A DNA stretch of 64,000 nt from Paucibacter sp. Y2R2-4 (GTDB taxonomy: Bacteria > Pseudomonadota > Gammaproteobacteria > Burkholderiales > Burkholderiaceae_C): NCBI RefSeq assembly GCF_025717535.1, contig NZ_JAJIRO010000005.1, positions 186,001 through 250,000 of the forward strand, read 5' to 3'. Made by a program: the position numbers and the translations under genes. Of the stretch, positions 26,651 through 35,272 are shown one piece after another. Position 1 is the first letter of the stretch; every line of letters begins with the position of its first letter. The notes beneath the pieces were generated by a model that worked only from the letters and a program-made list of their open reading frames with translations, had not been told where the DNA came from and made no database searches.

Positions 26651-28015
26651 ATGTCTGCACAGAACACTACTCCTCTTCAGTTTGAATCGGTGCGAGGCGA
26701 GGGCCTTGGCGCTCAGGCGCAAGCACGTCGCTCGGTCTTGATTCGCGGTGCTTCCGCAGTCGGTGCTTGGGCTGGTCTGGCTGGCTTGAGTACACCAGCT
26801 TGGGCACAGTTCCGGGTCGAGATTTCAGGCGTGGGCGCCACGCAATTGCCGATCGCTTTGCCGGAATTTCGTGATGAATCGAGGGCCGGCCAGGCCGTGG
26901 CCTCCATCATTCGTTCTGACCTGGAACGTAGTGGCAAGTTCCGCATCATTGATGCGCCACAGTCGGGCCTTTTTGAAGGCAGCCAGCCCACGTGGAGCGA
27001 CTGGCGAGGTCGCAATGCCGACGCCTTGGCGGCGGGTTCTGCTTCGCGCTTGGCCGATGGCCGTGTGGACCTGCGCTACAAGCTCTGGGATGTGGTCAAG
27101 GGCCAGGACCTGGGCGGCGAAGCCCATGCGGTGGCCCCTGATGATGTGCGCTTGGCAGCTCATCGCATTGCCGACACCATCTATCAAAAACTCACCGGTG
27201 AGCCCGGCGTGTTTGCGACGCGCATGGCCTATGTCACCAAGGCCGGCGGTCGTTACAGTCTGCGCATCACCGATGCGGACGGCGAGGGCGGACAAGTGGC
27301 GCTGGCCAGTCCTGACCCCATCATCTCGCCGGCTTGGTCGCCGAATGGCCGTGAGCTGGTTTATGTGTCCTTTGAGACCCGCAAGGCGGTGGTTTGGATT
27401 CAAGATGTCTCCACCGGCAAGCGCCGTGCGCTCGCTGATTTCCGGGGCACGAACAGCGCGCCGGCTTTCTCGCCCGATGGGCAGCAACTTTCTTTGACGC
27501 TGTCGCGTGAAGGCGGCTCGCAGCTCTTCATCATCAACCGCGATGGCAGTGGCTTGCGCCGCTTGACGCAGAGCTCAGCCATCGACACCGAGTCAGTGTT
27601 TTCGCCCGATGGCCGCTCGCTCTATTTCGTCAGCGACCGGGGCGGTAGTCCGCAGATTTACCGTATGTCTGTGGCCGGTGGCGCGGCCGAGCGTGTGACC
27701 TTCAATGGCGCTTACAACATCAGCCCGGCCATCAGCCCGGATGGTCGCACCATGGCTTTCATCACCCGCCTCAACGGCGGCACCTTCAGGCTTTGCGTGA
27801 TGGACCTGGCCAGTGGCACGGTGCAGCAGATCAGCGATGGCAATGATGATGAAAGCCCCAGCTTTGCACCGAACGGCCGCTTGCTGGTGTATGCCAGCCG
27901 CTCGGCCGGGCGCGATGTGCTGATGACGACCACTTTGGATGGCCGTATCAAGGCCAAGCTGATCTCGACGCTGGCCGATGTGCGCGAGCCGACTTGGGGC
28001 CCGTTTGGCCGTTGA
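26651..28015 (+). CDS. tolB: TolB, periplasmic beta-propeller of the Tol-Pal system
   Basis: Periplasmic protein that links the Tol complex with Pal during outer-membrane constriction. The signal region RRSVLIRGASAVGAWAGLAGLSTPAWAQ is twin-arginine-like, then the N-terminal domain and six propeller repeats carry SPAWSPNGRELVYVS, SPDGQQLSLTLS and similar segments. The ATG at 26651 gives a 454-residue protein; an in-frame ATG at 26513 would add 46 residues with no role. No tolQRA genes lie beside it; rng precedes it. It is followed by pal and cpoB. Confidence 0.95.
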   Translation: MSAQNTTPLQFESVRGEGLGAQAQARRSVLIRGASAVGAWAGLAGLSTPAWAQFRVEISGVGATQLPIALPEFRDESRAGQAVASIIRSDLERSGKFRIIDAPQSGLFEGSQPTWSDWRGRNADALAAGSASRLADGRVDLRYKLWDVVKGQDLGGEAHAVAPDDVRLAAHRIADTIYQKLTGEPGVFATRMAYVTKAGGRYSLRITDADGEGGQVALASPDPIISPAWSPNGRELVYVSFETRKAVVWIQDVSTGKRRALADFRGTNSAPAFSPDGQQLSLTLSREGGSQLFIINRDGSGLRRLTQSSAIDTESVFSPDGRSLYFVSDRGGSPQIYRMSVAGGAAERVTFNGAYNISPAISPDGRTMAFITRLNGGTFRLCVMDLASGTVQQISDGNDDESPSFAPNGRLLVYASRSAGRDVLMTTTLDGRIKAKLISTLADVREPTWGPFGR

Positions 28016-28158
28016 AGCTCGCGATTGTTGGGCCAAAGCGGCGCTGAAAAGCGGCTTGTGAAAGTTGTAAGACAATGAGCCTCAGCGCTATCACAAGAGC
28101 TGATTGAGGCTTGTTGTTTTTTGACGCAAATGTAGATTTTTCCGAAGGAGTGAACCGC

Positions 28159-28698
28159 ATGAAGATGACTCGTTACGCATTGAGCTTGCTGGCCGCCGCT
28201 GTACTGGCAGGCTGTGCATCGTCCGTCAAGCTGGATGAGCCGGCCCCGGTTGAAACCCGCCCCGTGGCACCGCCGAGCTCGGCTGCTAACAGTGGTGCCA
28301 GCGCCACTCCGATGGCCGAGTCCAAGGTGGCAACCGTTGATCTGGGAGCACAACTGACGGCGGCTGTCGCTAACCAGCGCGTGGTGCTGTTTGATTTCGA
28401 CAGCTATGTGGTGAAGGACGACTACCGCGGCTTGGTGGAGGCGCATGCCAAGCGTCTGAGCAATGACCGCAAGCTGGCTCTGAGCCTGGAAGGCCATACC
28501 GACGAGCGCGGCGGTCGTGAGTACAACCTGGCCCTGGGTCAAAAGCGTGCGGAAGCGGTGGCCAAGTCGTTGAGCCTCTTGGGCGTTGCTGCTGCGCAGG
28601 TGGAGCCGGTCAGCTTCGGCAAAGAAAAGCCGGCTGCACAAGGCAGCGATGAGGCCGCCTGGGCCAAAAATCGCCGCGTCGAACTGAAGGACAAGTGA
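28159..28698 (+). CDS. pal: Pal, peptidoglycan-associated lipoprotein
   Basis: Outer-membrane lipoprotein that anchors to peptidoglycan through an OmpA-like domain. GAAGGAG sits ten bases before the ATG at 28159. The lipobox LAGC places the lipid on Cys19. The OmpA-like domain has FDFDSY, EGHTDERGGREYNLALGQKRAEAV and NRRVEL. Its 179 residues are the usual length. It is followed two bases later by cpoB. Confidence 0.96.
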   Translation: MKMTRYALSLLAAAVLAGCASSVKLDEPAPVETRPVAPPSSAANSGASATPMAESKVATVDLGAQLTAAVANQRVVLFDFDSYVVKDDYRGLVEAHAKRLSNDRKLALSLEGHTDERGGREYNLALGQKRAEAVAKSLSLLGVAAAQVEPVSFGKEKPAAQGSDEAAWAKNRRVELKDK

Positions 28699-28699
28699 G

Positions 28700-29500
28700 A
28701 TGAGTCTGCTGCAGCGCAGCCTGGGTGCCTCACGAGTGCTGGCGGTCGCGTCCGTGGCAGCCTTGATGGCGGCTGGCGCGGCTCAAGCGGCCTTGTTTGA
28801 TGATGACGAGGCGCGCAAAGCCATTTTGGAATTGCGCGGCCGTGTTCAGCAGAGCGAGGACGCCCAGCGCCAACGGGTCGAGCAGTTGTCGACCCAGGTG
28901 CAGGACCAGTTGGGACCTTTGCGTCGCAGCATGTTGGATCTCAATTCGCAGATCGACATGTTGCGCAGCGAGATCGCCAAGCTGCGCGGCCAGAATGAAC
29001 AACTGGCGCGGGAGCTGTCGGAGACTCAGCGCAAGTTGAACGACCAGGCGCAAGCCTTGGATTCGCGCCTGAAGCCGCTGGAGCCACAAAAAGTGGCACT
29101 TGATGGTAAAGAGTTCCAGGTCAATCCAGAGGAGCGTCGGCAATACGATGCGGCCATGGGTTTGGTGCGCCGTGGGGACTTCGCCGAAGCGGTCAACACC
29201 TTGGGCAGCTTCTTGAAGCGTTTCCCGGCGAGTGGCTATGCAGACTCGGTTCGCTTTTGGTTAGGCAATGCCCAATACGGCAAACGTGACTACAAAGATG
29301 CCATCGCTACGTTCAAGGCCTTTATTGCAGGCAACCCTGAGCACCCGCGGGCCAGTGAAGCTCTGCTGGCATTGGCTAACTGTCAAATCGAGCTGAAGGA
29401 CGTCAAGTCCGCCAAGCGCAGCCTGGAGGACTTGATCAAGGCCTACCCAGGCACAGAGGCTGCACAGGCCAGCAAAGAACGGCTTGCTGCGCTGAAATAA
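28700..29500 (+). CDS. cpoB: CpoB (YbgF), Tol-Pal associated periplasmic coordinator
   Basis: Periplasmic protein that coordinates Tol-Pal with PBP1b during division. Domains: signal peptide to about residue 32 (AAQAAL), a trimerising coiled coil (about 33-125, heptad-like LRGRVQQSEDAQRQRVEQL), then TPR units (about 140-266) with YDAAMGLVRRGDFAEAVN and KDAIATFKAFIAGNPEHP. It is the last gene of the rng/tolB/pal/cpoB run, and a terminator follows. Confidence 0.93.
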   Translation: MSLLQRSLGASRVLAVASVAALMAAGAAQAALFDDDEARKAILELRGRVQQSEDAQRQRVEQLSTQVQDQLGPLRRSMLDLNSQIDMLRSEIAKLRGQNEQLARELSETQRKLNDQAQALDSRLKPLEPQKVALDGKEFQVNPEERRQYDAAMGLVRRGDFAEAVNTLGSFLKRFPASGYADSVRFWLGNAQYGKRDYKDAIATFKAFIAGNPEHPRASEALLALANCQIELKDVKSAKRSLEDLIKAYPGTEAAQASKERLAALK

Positions 29501-29531
29501 TGTTGCAGCGCCAAGCGCTCGCGTGATCCCT

Positions 29532-29556
29532 GGCCCCGCTTGCGGGGCCTTTTTAT
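29532..29556 (+). terminator. Rho-independent terminator after cpoB
   Basis: Perfect 8-bp stem GGCCCCGC/GCGGGGCC around a TT loop (29532-29549), followed by a T-rich tract (29550-29554, then ATT). It closes the tolB-pal-cpoB transcript. Confidence 0.9.
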
Positions 29557-29678
29557 TGCCCGCGTCATGCTCGTGCGAGCGGCGAGCATTGCTTTCTACA
29601 ATCGGTCCATGCGAAAAATGACAAGGGCGAGTCGGCCTATTGCCTCTGTGCCGCAAGGGCTGAATTACGGCGCCAAAT

Positions 29679-30509
29679 ATGAGTGACTTCAACGATGACT
29701 TCATGGCGCCGGATGACGAGCGCCGATTCGGTGGTTTGCGCCGCCTCTATGGCGAGCAGGACTATCAGTGCTTGCGCCGTGCGCATATTGCCGTGGTCGG
29801 CTTGGGCGGCGTCGGCTCCTGGGTGGTCGAGGCTTTGGCGCGCAGCGGTGTTGCGGCTCTAACCCTGATCGATTTGGATCAAGTGGCAGAGTCCAATATC
29901 AACCGCCAAGTGCAAGCCTTGGGGTCAACCGTCGGTATGGCCAAGGTCGAGGCGCTGCGTCAGCGTATTCTGGATATTCACCCTAACTGCAAAGTCACGC
30001 TGATTGAAGAGTTTGTCGACGAGCAAAATTGGCCGGGTTTGCTGCTTGGCCGAGAGGGTGAATTGCATGGCTTAGTTGATGCTTGCGATCAGGTTCGCGC
30101 CAAGGCCTGCCTCGCGGCCTGGGCGCTAGAGCGGCGTCTGCCCTTCGTCAGCGTCGGCGCGGCGGGCGGCAAGCGCATGCCACATCTGATGGGCATCGAA
30201 GACTTGGCCGAGATCACCCACGACCCCTTATTGGCTTCCTTGCGGCAACGATTGCGCAAGCAGTACGGCGCCAAGCGGCAGGGGAAGATGGGCGTGGCCT
30301 GTGTTTTCTCTCGAGAGCCGGTACATCGCCCGACGGCGCCCGAGGGCCAAGCTTGCGAAGTGGACGGCAGCCTCAATTGCCATGGCTATGGATCTAGTGT
30401 GGCGGTCACTGCCAGCTTTGGCATGGCCGCTGCTGCAGCGCTATTGAAGATTCTTTTCGATAATTTGAAAAAACCTCTTGCGCGCGAATTAAAAGTCGGC
30501 TTAAAATAG
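29679..30509 (+). CDS. tcdA: tRNA threonylcarbamoyladenosine dehydratase
   Basis: E1-like (ThiF fold) enzyme that cyclises t6A37 to ct6A in tRNAs, with ATP. The nucleotide-binding motif GLGGVGSWVVEALARSGV, LIDLDQVAESNINRQ and DACDQVRAKA are all present, as is the motif GKMGVACVFS. Its 276 residues match E. coli TcdA (268). The -10 element of the downstream tRNA promoter overlaps its stop codon. It is on its own, between a terminator and two tRNA-Lys genes, whose product is a ct6A-type substrate by family knowledge. Confidence 0.94.
   Translation: MSDFNDDFMAPDDERRFGGLRRLYGEQDYQCLRRAHIAVVGLGGVGSWVVEALARSGVAALTLIDLDQVAESNINRQVQALGSTVGMAKVEALRQRILDIHPNCKVTLIEEFVDEQNWPGLLLGREGELHGLVDACDQVRAKACLAAWALERRLPFVSVGAAGGKRMPHLMGIEDLAEITHDPLLASLRQRLRKQYGAKRQGKMGVACVFSREPVHRPTAPEGQACEVDGSLNCHGYGSSVAVTASFGMAAAAALLKILFDNLKKPLARELKVGLK
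30478..30507 (+). promoter_or_regulatory. Sigma-70-like promoter for tRNA-Lys(TTT)
   Basis: TTGCGC (30478-30483), spacer of 18, TAAAAT (30502-30507). The -10 box lies within the last codons of tcdA. Transcription would begin near 30514, about 12 bases before the tRNA. Confidence 0.7.
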
Positions 30510-30525
30510 TGGGCTTCTCTGGTAG

Positions 30526-30601
30526 GGGTCGTTAGCTCAGTTGGTAGAGCAGCGGACTTTTAATCCGTAGGTCGCAGGTTCGAGTCCCGCACGACCCACC
30601 A
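30526..30601 (+). tRNA. tRNA-Lys (anticodon TTT)
   Basis: A 76-base tRNA with encoded CCA. The 7-bp acceptor stem GGGTCGT/ACGACCC pairs perfectly. The D-arm is GCTCAGTTGGTAGAGC, the anticodon loop is CTTTTAA (anticodon TTT), the variable loop is short, and TTCGAGT forms the T-loop. It is nearly identical to E. coli tRNA-Lys. Confidence 0.98.
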
Positions 30602-30619
30602 GAAATTACAGCAAATATG

Positions 30620-30628
30620 TGCTATAAT
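30620..30628 (+). promoter_or_regulatory. Extended -10 promoter element ahead of second tRNA-Lys
   Basis: TGCTATAAT (30620-30628), a perfect TGn-TATAAT extended -10 box, lies between the two tRNA genes. No good -35 box is visible at the usual spacing. It could let the second tRNA be transcribed apart from the first. Confidence 0.6.
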
Positions 30629-30681
30629 GCGAAGCTTGCAAATTGACTGATTTGAATCTAATTCAATAAGTTAATAAGTGA

Positions 30682-30757
30682 GGGCTCTTAGCTCAGTTGG
30701 TAGAGCAGCGGACTCTTAATCCGTAGGTCGAGTGTTCGAGTCACTCAGGGCCCACCA
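30682..30757 (+). tRNA. tRNA-Lys (anticodon CTT)
   Basis: A 76-base tRNA with encoded CCA. The acceptor stem GGGCTCT/AGGGCCC has one T-G wobble. The anticodon loop is CTCTTAA (anticodon CTT), with the same stem as the tRNA-Lys(TTT) gene 80 bases upstream. The T-arm is GAGTG-TTCGAGT-CACTC. The D-arm and anticodon arm are shared with the first tRNA, while the acceptor and T-arms differ. Confidence 0.96.
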
Positions 30758-30773
30758 AAATTAAGAATGGATC

Positions 30774-30807
30774 AAGCACCGAATGCGAAAGCACTCGGTG
30801 CTTTTTT
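30774..30807 (+). terminator. Rho-independent terminator after the tRNA-Lys pair
   Basis: Stem AAGCACCGA (30774-30782) with TCGGTGCTT (30795-30803), containing an inner TGC-GAAA-GCA hairpin, followed by T6 (30802-30807). Confidence 0.9.
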
Positions 30808-30897
30808 CATTGGCCTTATGCTTTGTGAAAATTGGGGTCGATACTCGCTCGTGGCGTCGCCGCGAGTTTTTGCTCTCTTTTCTTTTTTGAGGCGGCT

Positions 30898-31242
30898 ATG
30901 AAAAAGTTTCTCTTTTTTGCAACGCTCTTGTCGGTGATGAGCTGCGTTGGGGCCAAAGAAGTCGTCATCGATGTGCGCACTGCGGCCGAGTATGTCGAGG
31001 GTCACGTGGCCGGTTCACTCAATATCGAGCACACCGAGATCGCTAAAGAAATTTCCAAGCTAGCCATAGGCAAGGATGACAAGATCATCTTGTATTGCCG
31101 ATCAGGTCGCCGGTCGTCGATTGCCTTGGAAACTCTCAAGAACTTGGGTTACTCCAAGCTTGAGAACTATGGCGGCTTGGAAGAGGCGCGGCGACGCTTG
31201 GAGTCTCCGGTCACTCCAAAGGTTGAGGACGCAGGCCAGTGA
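30898..31242 (+). CDS. Periplasmic rhodanese-like protein (PspE type)
   Basis: Single-domain rhodanese, 114 residues. The ATG at 30898 is chosen because it gives the signal peptide MKKFLFFATLLSVMSCVGA; an upstream frame adds nothing sensible. The domain has VVIDVRTAAEYVEGHVAGSLNIEH and the active-site loop YCRSGRRSS with Cys67. Periplasmic single-domain members such as PspE transfer sulfane sulfur in vitro. The 55-base gap after its stop holds no clear terminator. It lies alone between the tRNA genes and the SRP RNA. Confidence 0.88.
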   Translation: MKKFLFFATLLSVMSCVGAKEVVIDVRTAAEYVEGHVAGSLNIEHTEIAKEISKLAIGKDDKIILYCRSGRRSSIALETLKNLGYSKLENYGGLEEARRRLESPVTPKVEDAGQ

Positions 31243-31476
31243 GGCCAGTGCGAGCGCAAGTCTGCCTAGCTGGCGGTGAGTGCCTGCCGCAAGGCTAAAG
31301 CTGGAAACAAAGTCTTGAGAGCTGGCGCTGCGTGGCTCTTGGGCGCAAATCAAGAGCTTTGTAAAAAGCTTTGAATCAAGCGAGGTGGGCTTGCTGCAGA
31401 CGCGGCAGCCAGAACGGCCTCGCGAAACTCATGCTGCATTTGAGCAGCGACCCGGGGAGGGTGGTGAGTTGGGGTT

Positions 31477-31570
31477 GACGAGCCTTGCCCCGGCACTGGT
31501 CACAACGGTTAGGGCTGCTTCGTTCCCGACCTGACCCGGTTGGCCGCGCTTCCATGCGAGGAGGCCCGTC
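31477..31570 (-). ncRNA. ffs: Small signal recognition particle RNA (4.5S RNA)
   Basis: On the minus strand the ends pair as GACGGGCCT/AGGCTCGTC (nine pairs, one G-T). The conserved SRP core GGTCAGGTCGGGAACGAAGCAG with the domain IV tetraloop region is present. It forms the RNA part of the SRP with Ffh and directs membrane-protein targeting. It sits between the rhodanese gene and the PurM-like gene, about 1.4 kb from dnaX. Confidence 0.95.
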
Positions 31571-31577
31571 ACTTTCT

Positions 31578-31583
31578 ATTGTA
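31578..31583 (-). promoter_or_regulatory. -10 box for the SRP RNA
   Basis: TACAAT on the minus strand, seven bases upstream of the SRP RNA 5' end at 31570. The -35 region is not obvious at the normal spacing. Confidence 0.55.
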
Positions 31584-31693
31584 AACGATGCGGCGTGTCG
31601 CTCTGGGCGCGGGGCTTGAATTGCGCAAGTTTTGAACAAGAAAAAGGCGCCCGTTGGGCGCCTGATTCACAAGACTTGTCGTGTCAGCTCATC

Positions 31694-32821
31694 TCAGCGC
31701 AGCTGCAAATCGTCGTCGCTGAAGCGGATGTTCAAGGGCTCGATCAGCAACTGCTTAGGTCCATCTTCCAATTGGCCCGCCACGATGGCGTCGATGCCGC
31801 AAGCTTTGGCTACTTCAACCGTGCGCGCCGCATCTTCTGCCTTCACAAAGATGGCAAAACCTGCACCCATGTTCAGCGTGGAATAGGCTTCGCGGTCATC
31901 CTGCTTGGCCTGCTCTTGCATGAAGCGCAGCACCGGTGTGACGGGAGGCACGCTGTGGATGCGGTAAGTGAACTGACCCGGATGACGCAGCAGCTTGCGC
32001 CAGCCGTGGCCAGTGATGTTTGCGCAGTAATGCGGTGTGATGCCGGCCTTGAACAGGGCTTCGGTGACCGGTGAGTACAGCACGGTCGGGGCCAGCAGCG
32101 CGTCGCCATAGCTCAGGCCGGGTTCGATCTCGGTCAGATAGCCTTCTGGCAGACGCTCAACCAGCTTGCGTGCCAGGCTCAGGCCATTGGCGTGGATGCC
32201 GCTGGAGGCCAGCAGCACGATGGCATCGCCGGCGCCGAGTTTGTCGCCCACCGAGAGGCGTTCCTTGGGGTTGATCAAACCGGTGCAGGAGGCGGCCAGA
32301 TCGATGCGGTCAGCTTCCACAATGCCGGCCAGGGCCGGTGTTTCGCCGCCGCCCCAGGCCACTTGGCAGGTGTCGCAGGCTTTCTTCCAGCCTTCCACCA
32401 AGCTCTGGGCGCGCAATTTGTCGCCAAACCAGTCCGAGCCGCCAGCGGCCCAGTAGGCCTGCACCACCAGCGGCGTGGCGCCGACGGTGATCAGGTCATT
32501 GATGGCCATGGCGATGGTGTCTTGCGCGATACCGGCGTAATAGCTCTTGCCGGTCAGCTTGTACATCTCGTCAGCGACCAAGGTCTTGGTGCCCAGGCAC
32601 TCGACGATGGAGGCGATGTAGAACGGCCCCACGTCGACCACGTAGGCTGACTCGCCGCGCGAAGCCAGCACCTCGCTGAAGCCGTGGCCACCGAGGTGGG
32701 CGCCAGTCGCAGCGGCAGCGCGCTGCGCGCTGATCTTCAGCGGATCGATCAGGTCGTAGTTGACCCCGGCTTGGCTGTAGCTGAGGGTGTCGGGGGAGGA
32801 TGGGGCGTCATGCGTACTCAT
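31694..32821 (-). CDS. Divergent PurM-like protein (AIR synthase related)
   Basis: A 375-residue member of the PurM/SelD/HypE/ThiL ATP-binding superfamily. It opens with YSQAGVNYDLIDPLK, like AIR synthase, and keeps LGTKTLVADEMY, GIAQDTIAMAINDLITVGATPL, WGGGETPAL and GIHANGLSLARKLV, each a variant of a PurM motif. It lacks the canonical GTDGVGTK form. Bona fide PurM is about 345 residues; this one is longer and diverged, so it may be a paralogue with another substrate. It stands alone, divergent from dnaX. Databases often label such proteins as phosphoribosylformylglycinamidine cyclo-ligase; I would not rely on that. Confidence 0.75.
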   Translation of the reverse strand: MSTHDAPSSPDTLSYSQAGVNYDLIDPLKISAQRAAAATGAHLGGHGFSEVLASRGESAYVVDVGPFYIASIVECLGTKTLVADEMYKLTGKSYYAGIAQDTIAMAINDLITVGATPLVVQAYWAAGGSDWFGDKLRAQSLVEGWKKACDTCQVAWGGGETPALAGIVEADRIDLAASCTGLINPKERLSVGDKLGAGDAIVLLASSGIHANGLSLARKLVERLPEGYLTEIEPGLSYGDALLAPTVLYSPVTEALFKAGITPHYCANITGHGWRKLLRHPGQFTYRIHSVPPVTPVLRFMQEQAKQDDREAYSTLNMGAGFAIFVKAEDAARTVEVAKACGIDAIVAGQLEDGPKQLLIEPLNIRFSDDDLQLR

Positions 32822-32953
32822 GGGGCGGGATTATCGGTCAGACCGCGCTGATATTCCGCCCAGGCTTTGCAATCGATGCTTCAAGCCTTTCTTTGTCATC
32901 TTCTCCGCGAGCGCAGCAGGAGGCATGGGTCGACCCCCGTAGAATCCAACGCC

Positions 32954-35170
32954 ATGAGTTACCAGGTTCTCGCGCGCAAGTATCGTCCCCACAGCTTTGA
33001 AGAGTTGGTGGGTCAGGAGCATGTGGTGCAGGCGCTGGCCAATGCGCTGACGCAGCAGCGTTTGCATCATGCCTATCTGTTCACCGGCACACGGGGTGTG
33101 GGCAAGACCACGGTTTCGCGGATCCTGGCCAAGAGCCTCAATTGCACCGGCGCCGATGGGCAAGGCGGCATCACGGCCACGCCTTGCGGCGTTTGCGATG
33201 CCTGCCGCGATATTGATGCGGGCCGATTCGTGGACTACATCGAGCTCGATGCGGCTTCCAATCGCGGCGTGGAGGAGATCTCGCAATTGCTGGACCAATC
33301 GGTCTACAAGCCGGTGATGGGCCGCTTCAAGGTCTACATGATCGACGAAGTCCACATGCTCTCAAACACCGCCTTCAATGCGATGTTGAAAACGCTGGAG
33401 GAGCCGCCGGACTACTTGAAGTTTGTGCTGGCCACCACTGACCCGCAAAAGGTGCCGGTGACGGTTTTGTCGCGCTGCCTGCAGTTCAATTTGCGCCCGA
33501 TGGCTCCGCAAACGGTGTTGAGTCATCTGCGCCAGGTCTTGGAGGCAGAGAACGTTCCTGCCGATCCTGGGGCCTTGCGATTGCTGTCGCGCTCGGCGCG
33601 CGGCTCTATGCGCGACGCCTTGTCTTTGACCGACCAAGCGATTGCCTTTGGCGCGGGCGCCTTGGTCGAAGAGGGCGTACGCCAAATGCTGGGCAGCGTG
33701 GACCGCAGCCATGTGGTGGCGATTTTGGATGCCTTGATCGCTGCTGATGGGGCCGCAGTGGTGGCGCAGGCCGATGGTTTGCGCAGTCTGGGCTTGTCGG
33801 CCGCCGGTACCTTGGAAGACTTGGCCGGGCTGTTGCAGCAAATGGCTGTCGCCCAGGCCGCGCCGGGCGCTTTGGATGAGCAAGACCCCGACACCGCTGA
33901 AGCGGAACGTTTGGCCGCGCTGTTGCCGGCGGATGAAATTCAGCTGATGTACAGCATGGCCTTGCATGGTCGGCAAGAGTTGGCCTTGGCCCCGGATGAA
34001 TATGCTGGCTTGCTGATGGTGCTGCTGCGCATGTTGAGCTTTCGCCCGAATGGGGTGAAGGGATCAGGCGGCAACTCCAGCCAGTTGGCTAAGCCGGTTG
34101 CCAGGTCGGCAGGAGGTTCCGCCGGGGGCATGAATGCTGCTGCTGCCGCAGCTCGGCCGGCTGCGCCAAACACGCAAGCTGCAACTCTGAGCGCACCAGT
34201 GAGCGCGCCTTTGTTGCGCCCGCAGGCCGCTGTAGCGACCGTGCCGGCGCCGCTGCCGCCTCAGGTGGTGGCGGCTATTAGCCGTCCACAGGCGGCGCCT
34301 GCCATCGCTACCCTTGAGGTTTCGGCGCCTGTGCTTGTGGCAGACGCAGGTGAAGAGGCTGATGCCATGGTGCCGGTCGTGGGCGAGATTGCCTCAGCGG
34401 CTGTCGTTGATCCTGTCTTGCAAGCTGAGGCCGAAGTTGTTGAATCAGCCCCTGCTGCAGCGCCCGCTGAGTCGCGTCCGACGCCACCTCGTGCTCCTCT
34501 GGGCCGCGGTGCGGCCAACGCAGACTTCAGTGCACGCCTGCGGCCCCGCGCGATCGAGCCTGAACCTGCAGCGAAAGTCGAGCCGCCTCGACAAGCGGCC
34601 AGTGATGAAGTGCCGCCATGGCTGGACATGCCGCCTCCGGACGACGATGACATGGCTGCCTCGAGCGCCATGGCTTTTGAAGAGGGCGAGGCTGAACTCG
34701 ATGATTCTTCGCGGGGCATTTCAGCCGCTGAACGTCAGGCCTATGCCTCTACGGCGGGTGAAGATGTTCCCTTGCTGCCCACTGCTCTGGGTGAGCGCTG
34801 GGCCGAGCTGGTCAAACCGCTGGGCTTGACGGCGCTGACCCGTGAGCTGGCCGTGCGTTCAGAATGTGTGGGCTTTGAGGAGCAGGGCGAGACCTGGGTC
34901 TGGCGACTGCGCGTTGAGCGCGAGTCGCTGCGGCAACCGGCGCTGCGAGATAAATTGCAGGCGGCGCTGGTGGCTCATTTGCAGCGTCCGGTGCAGATAG
35001 AGATGGAGGCCGGCGTGGCGCAGGATTCGCCCGCTTTGCGCGACCTGGCGCAGGCGCAGGCGCGGCAACGCTCCTTGGAGCAAATCGTCGTTAAGGACCC
35101 GCTGGCGCAAGCTTTGCTGGCGCAGTTCAAGACGGCGCGCATCGTCCCGGGCTCGATCCGCTCGCACTGA
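32954..35170 (+). CDS. dnaX: DNA polymerase III subunits gamma/tau
   Basis: Clamp-loader ATPase that organises the replisome. Starting at the ATG at 32954 (MSYQVLARKYRP), the protein has Walker A GTRGVGKT (45-52), zinc-binding Cys64, 78, 81 and 84, and DEVHML and SRCLQF (sensor 1/arginine finger). A long Ala/Pro-rich linker (about 400-600) leads to the tau C-terminal domain (about 630-738). I see no A-rich slippery heptamer of the E. coli gamma type in the linker. It heads dnaX-ybaB-recR, a strongly conserved order. Confidence 0.95.
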   Translation: MSYQVLARKYRPHSFEELVGQEHVVQALANALTQQRLHHAYLFTGTRGVGKTTVSRILAKSLNCTGADGQGGITATPCGVCDACRDIDAGRFVDYIELDAASNRGVEEISQLLDQSVYKPVMGRFKVYMIDEVHMLSNTAFNAMLKTLEEPPDYLKFVLATTDPQKVPVTVLSRCLQFNLRPMAPQTVLSHLRQVLEAENVPADPGALRLLSRSARGSMRDALSLTDQAIAFGAGALVEEGVRQMLGSVDRSHVVAILDALIAADGAAVVAQADGLRSLGLSAAGTLEDLAGLLQQMAVAQAAPGALDEQDPDTAEAERLAALLPADEIQLMYSMALHGRQELALAPDEYAGLLMVLLRMLSFRPNGVKGSGGNSSQLAKPVARSAGGSAGGMNAAAAAARPAAPNTQAATLSAPVSAPLLRPQAAVATVPAPLPPQVVAAISRPQAAPAIATLEVSAPVLVADAGEEADAMVPVVGEIASAAVVDPVLQAEAEVVESAPAAAPAESRPTPPRAPLGRGAANADFSARLRPRAIEPEPAAKVEPPRQAASDEVPPWLDMPPPDDDDMAASSAMAFEEGEAELDDSSRGISAAERQAYASTAGEDVPLLPTALGERWAELVKPLGLTALTRELAVRSECVGFEEQGETWVWRLRVERESLRQPALRDKLQAALVAHLQRPVQIEMEAGVAQDSPALRDLAQAQARQRSLEQIVVKDPLAQALLAQFKTARIVPGSIRSH

Positions 35171-35272
35171 GCCGCACTGAGCGTTTCTTCCATCTATTTA
35201 TTTATTGTTTTGATTCGTCGCGCTGTCACTGGCGAATGAGTTTTTTGAATTTGAACCGAGAGGAGTACGGCA

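Noticed and set aside
34080-34760. A programmed frameshift site in dnaX
   Set aside because: I found no A-rich slippery heptamer of the E. coli type in the linker region, so a short gamma product cannot be claimed.
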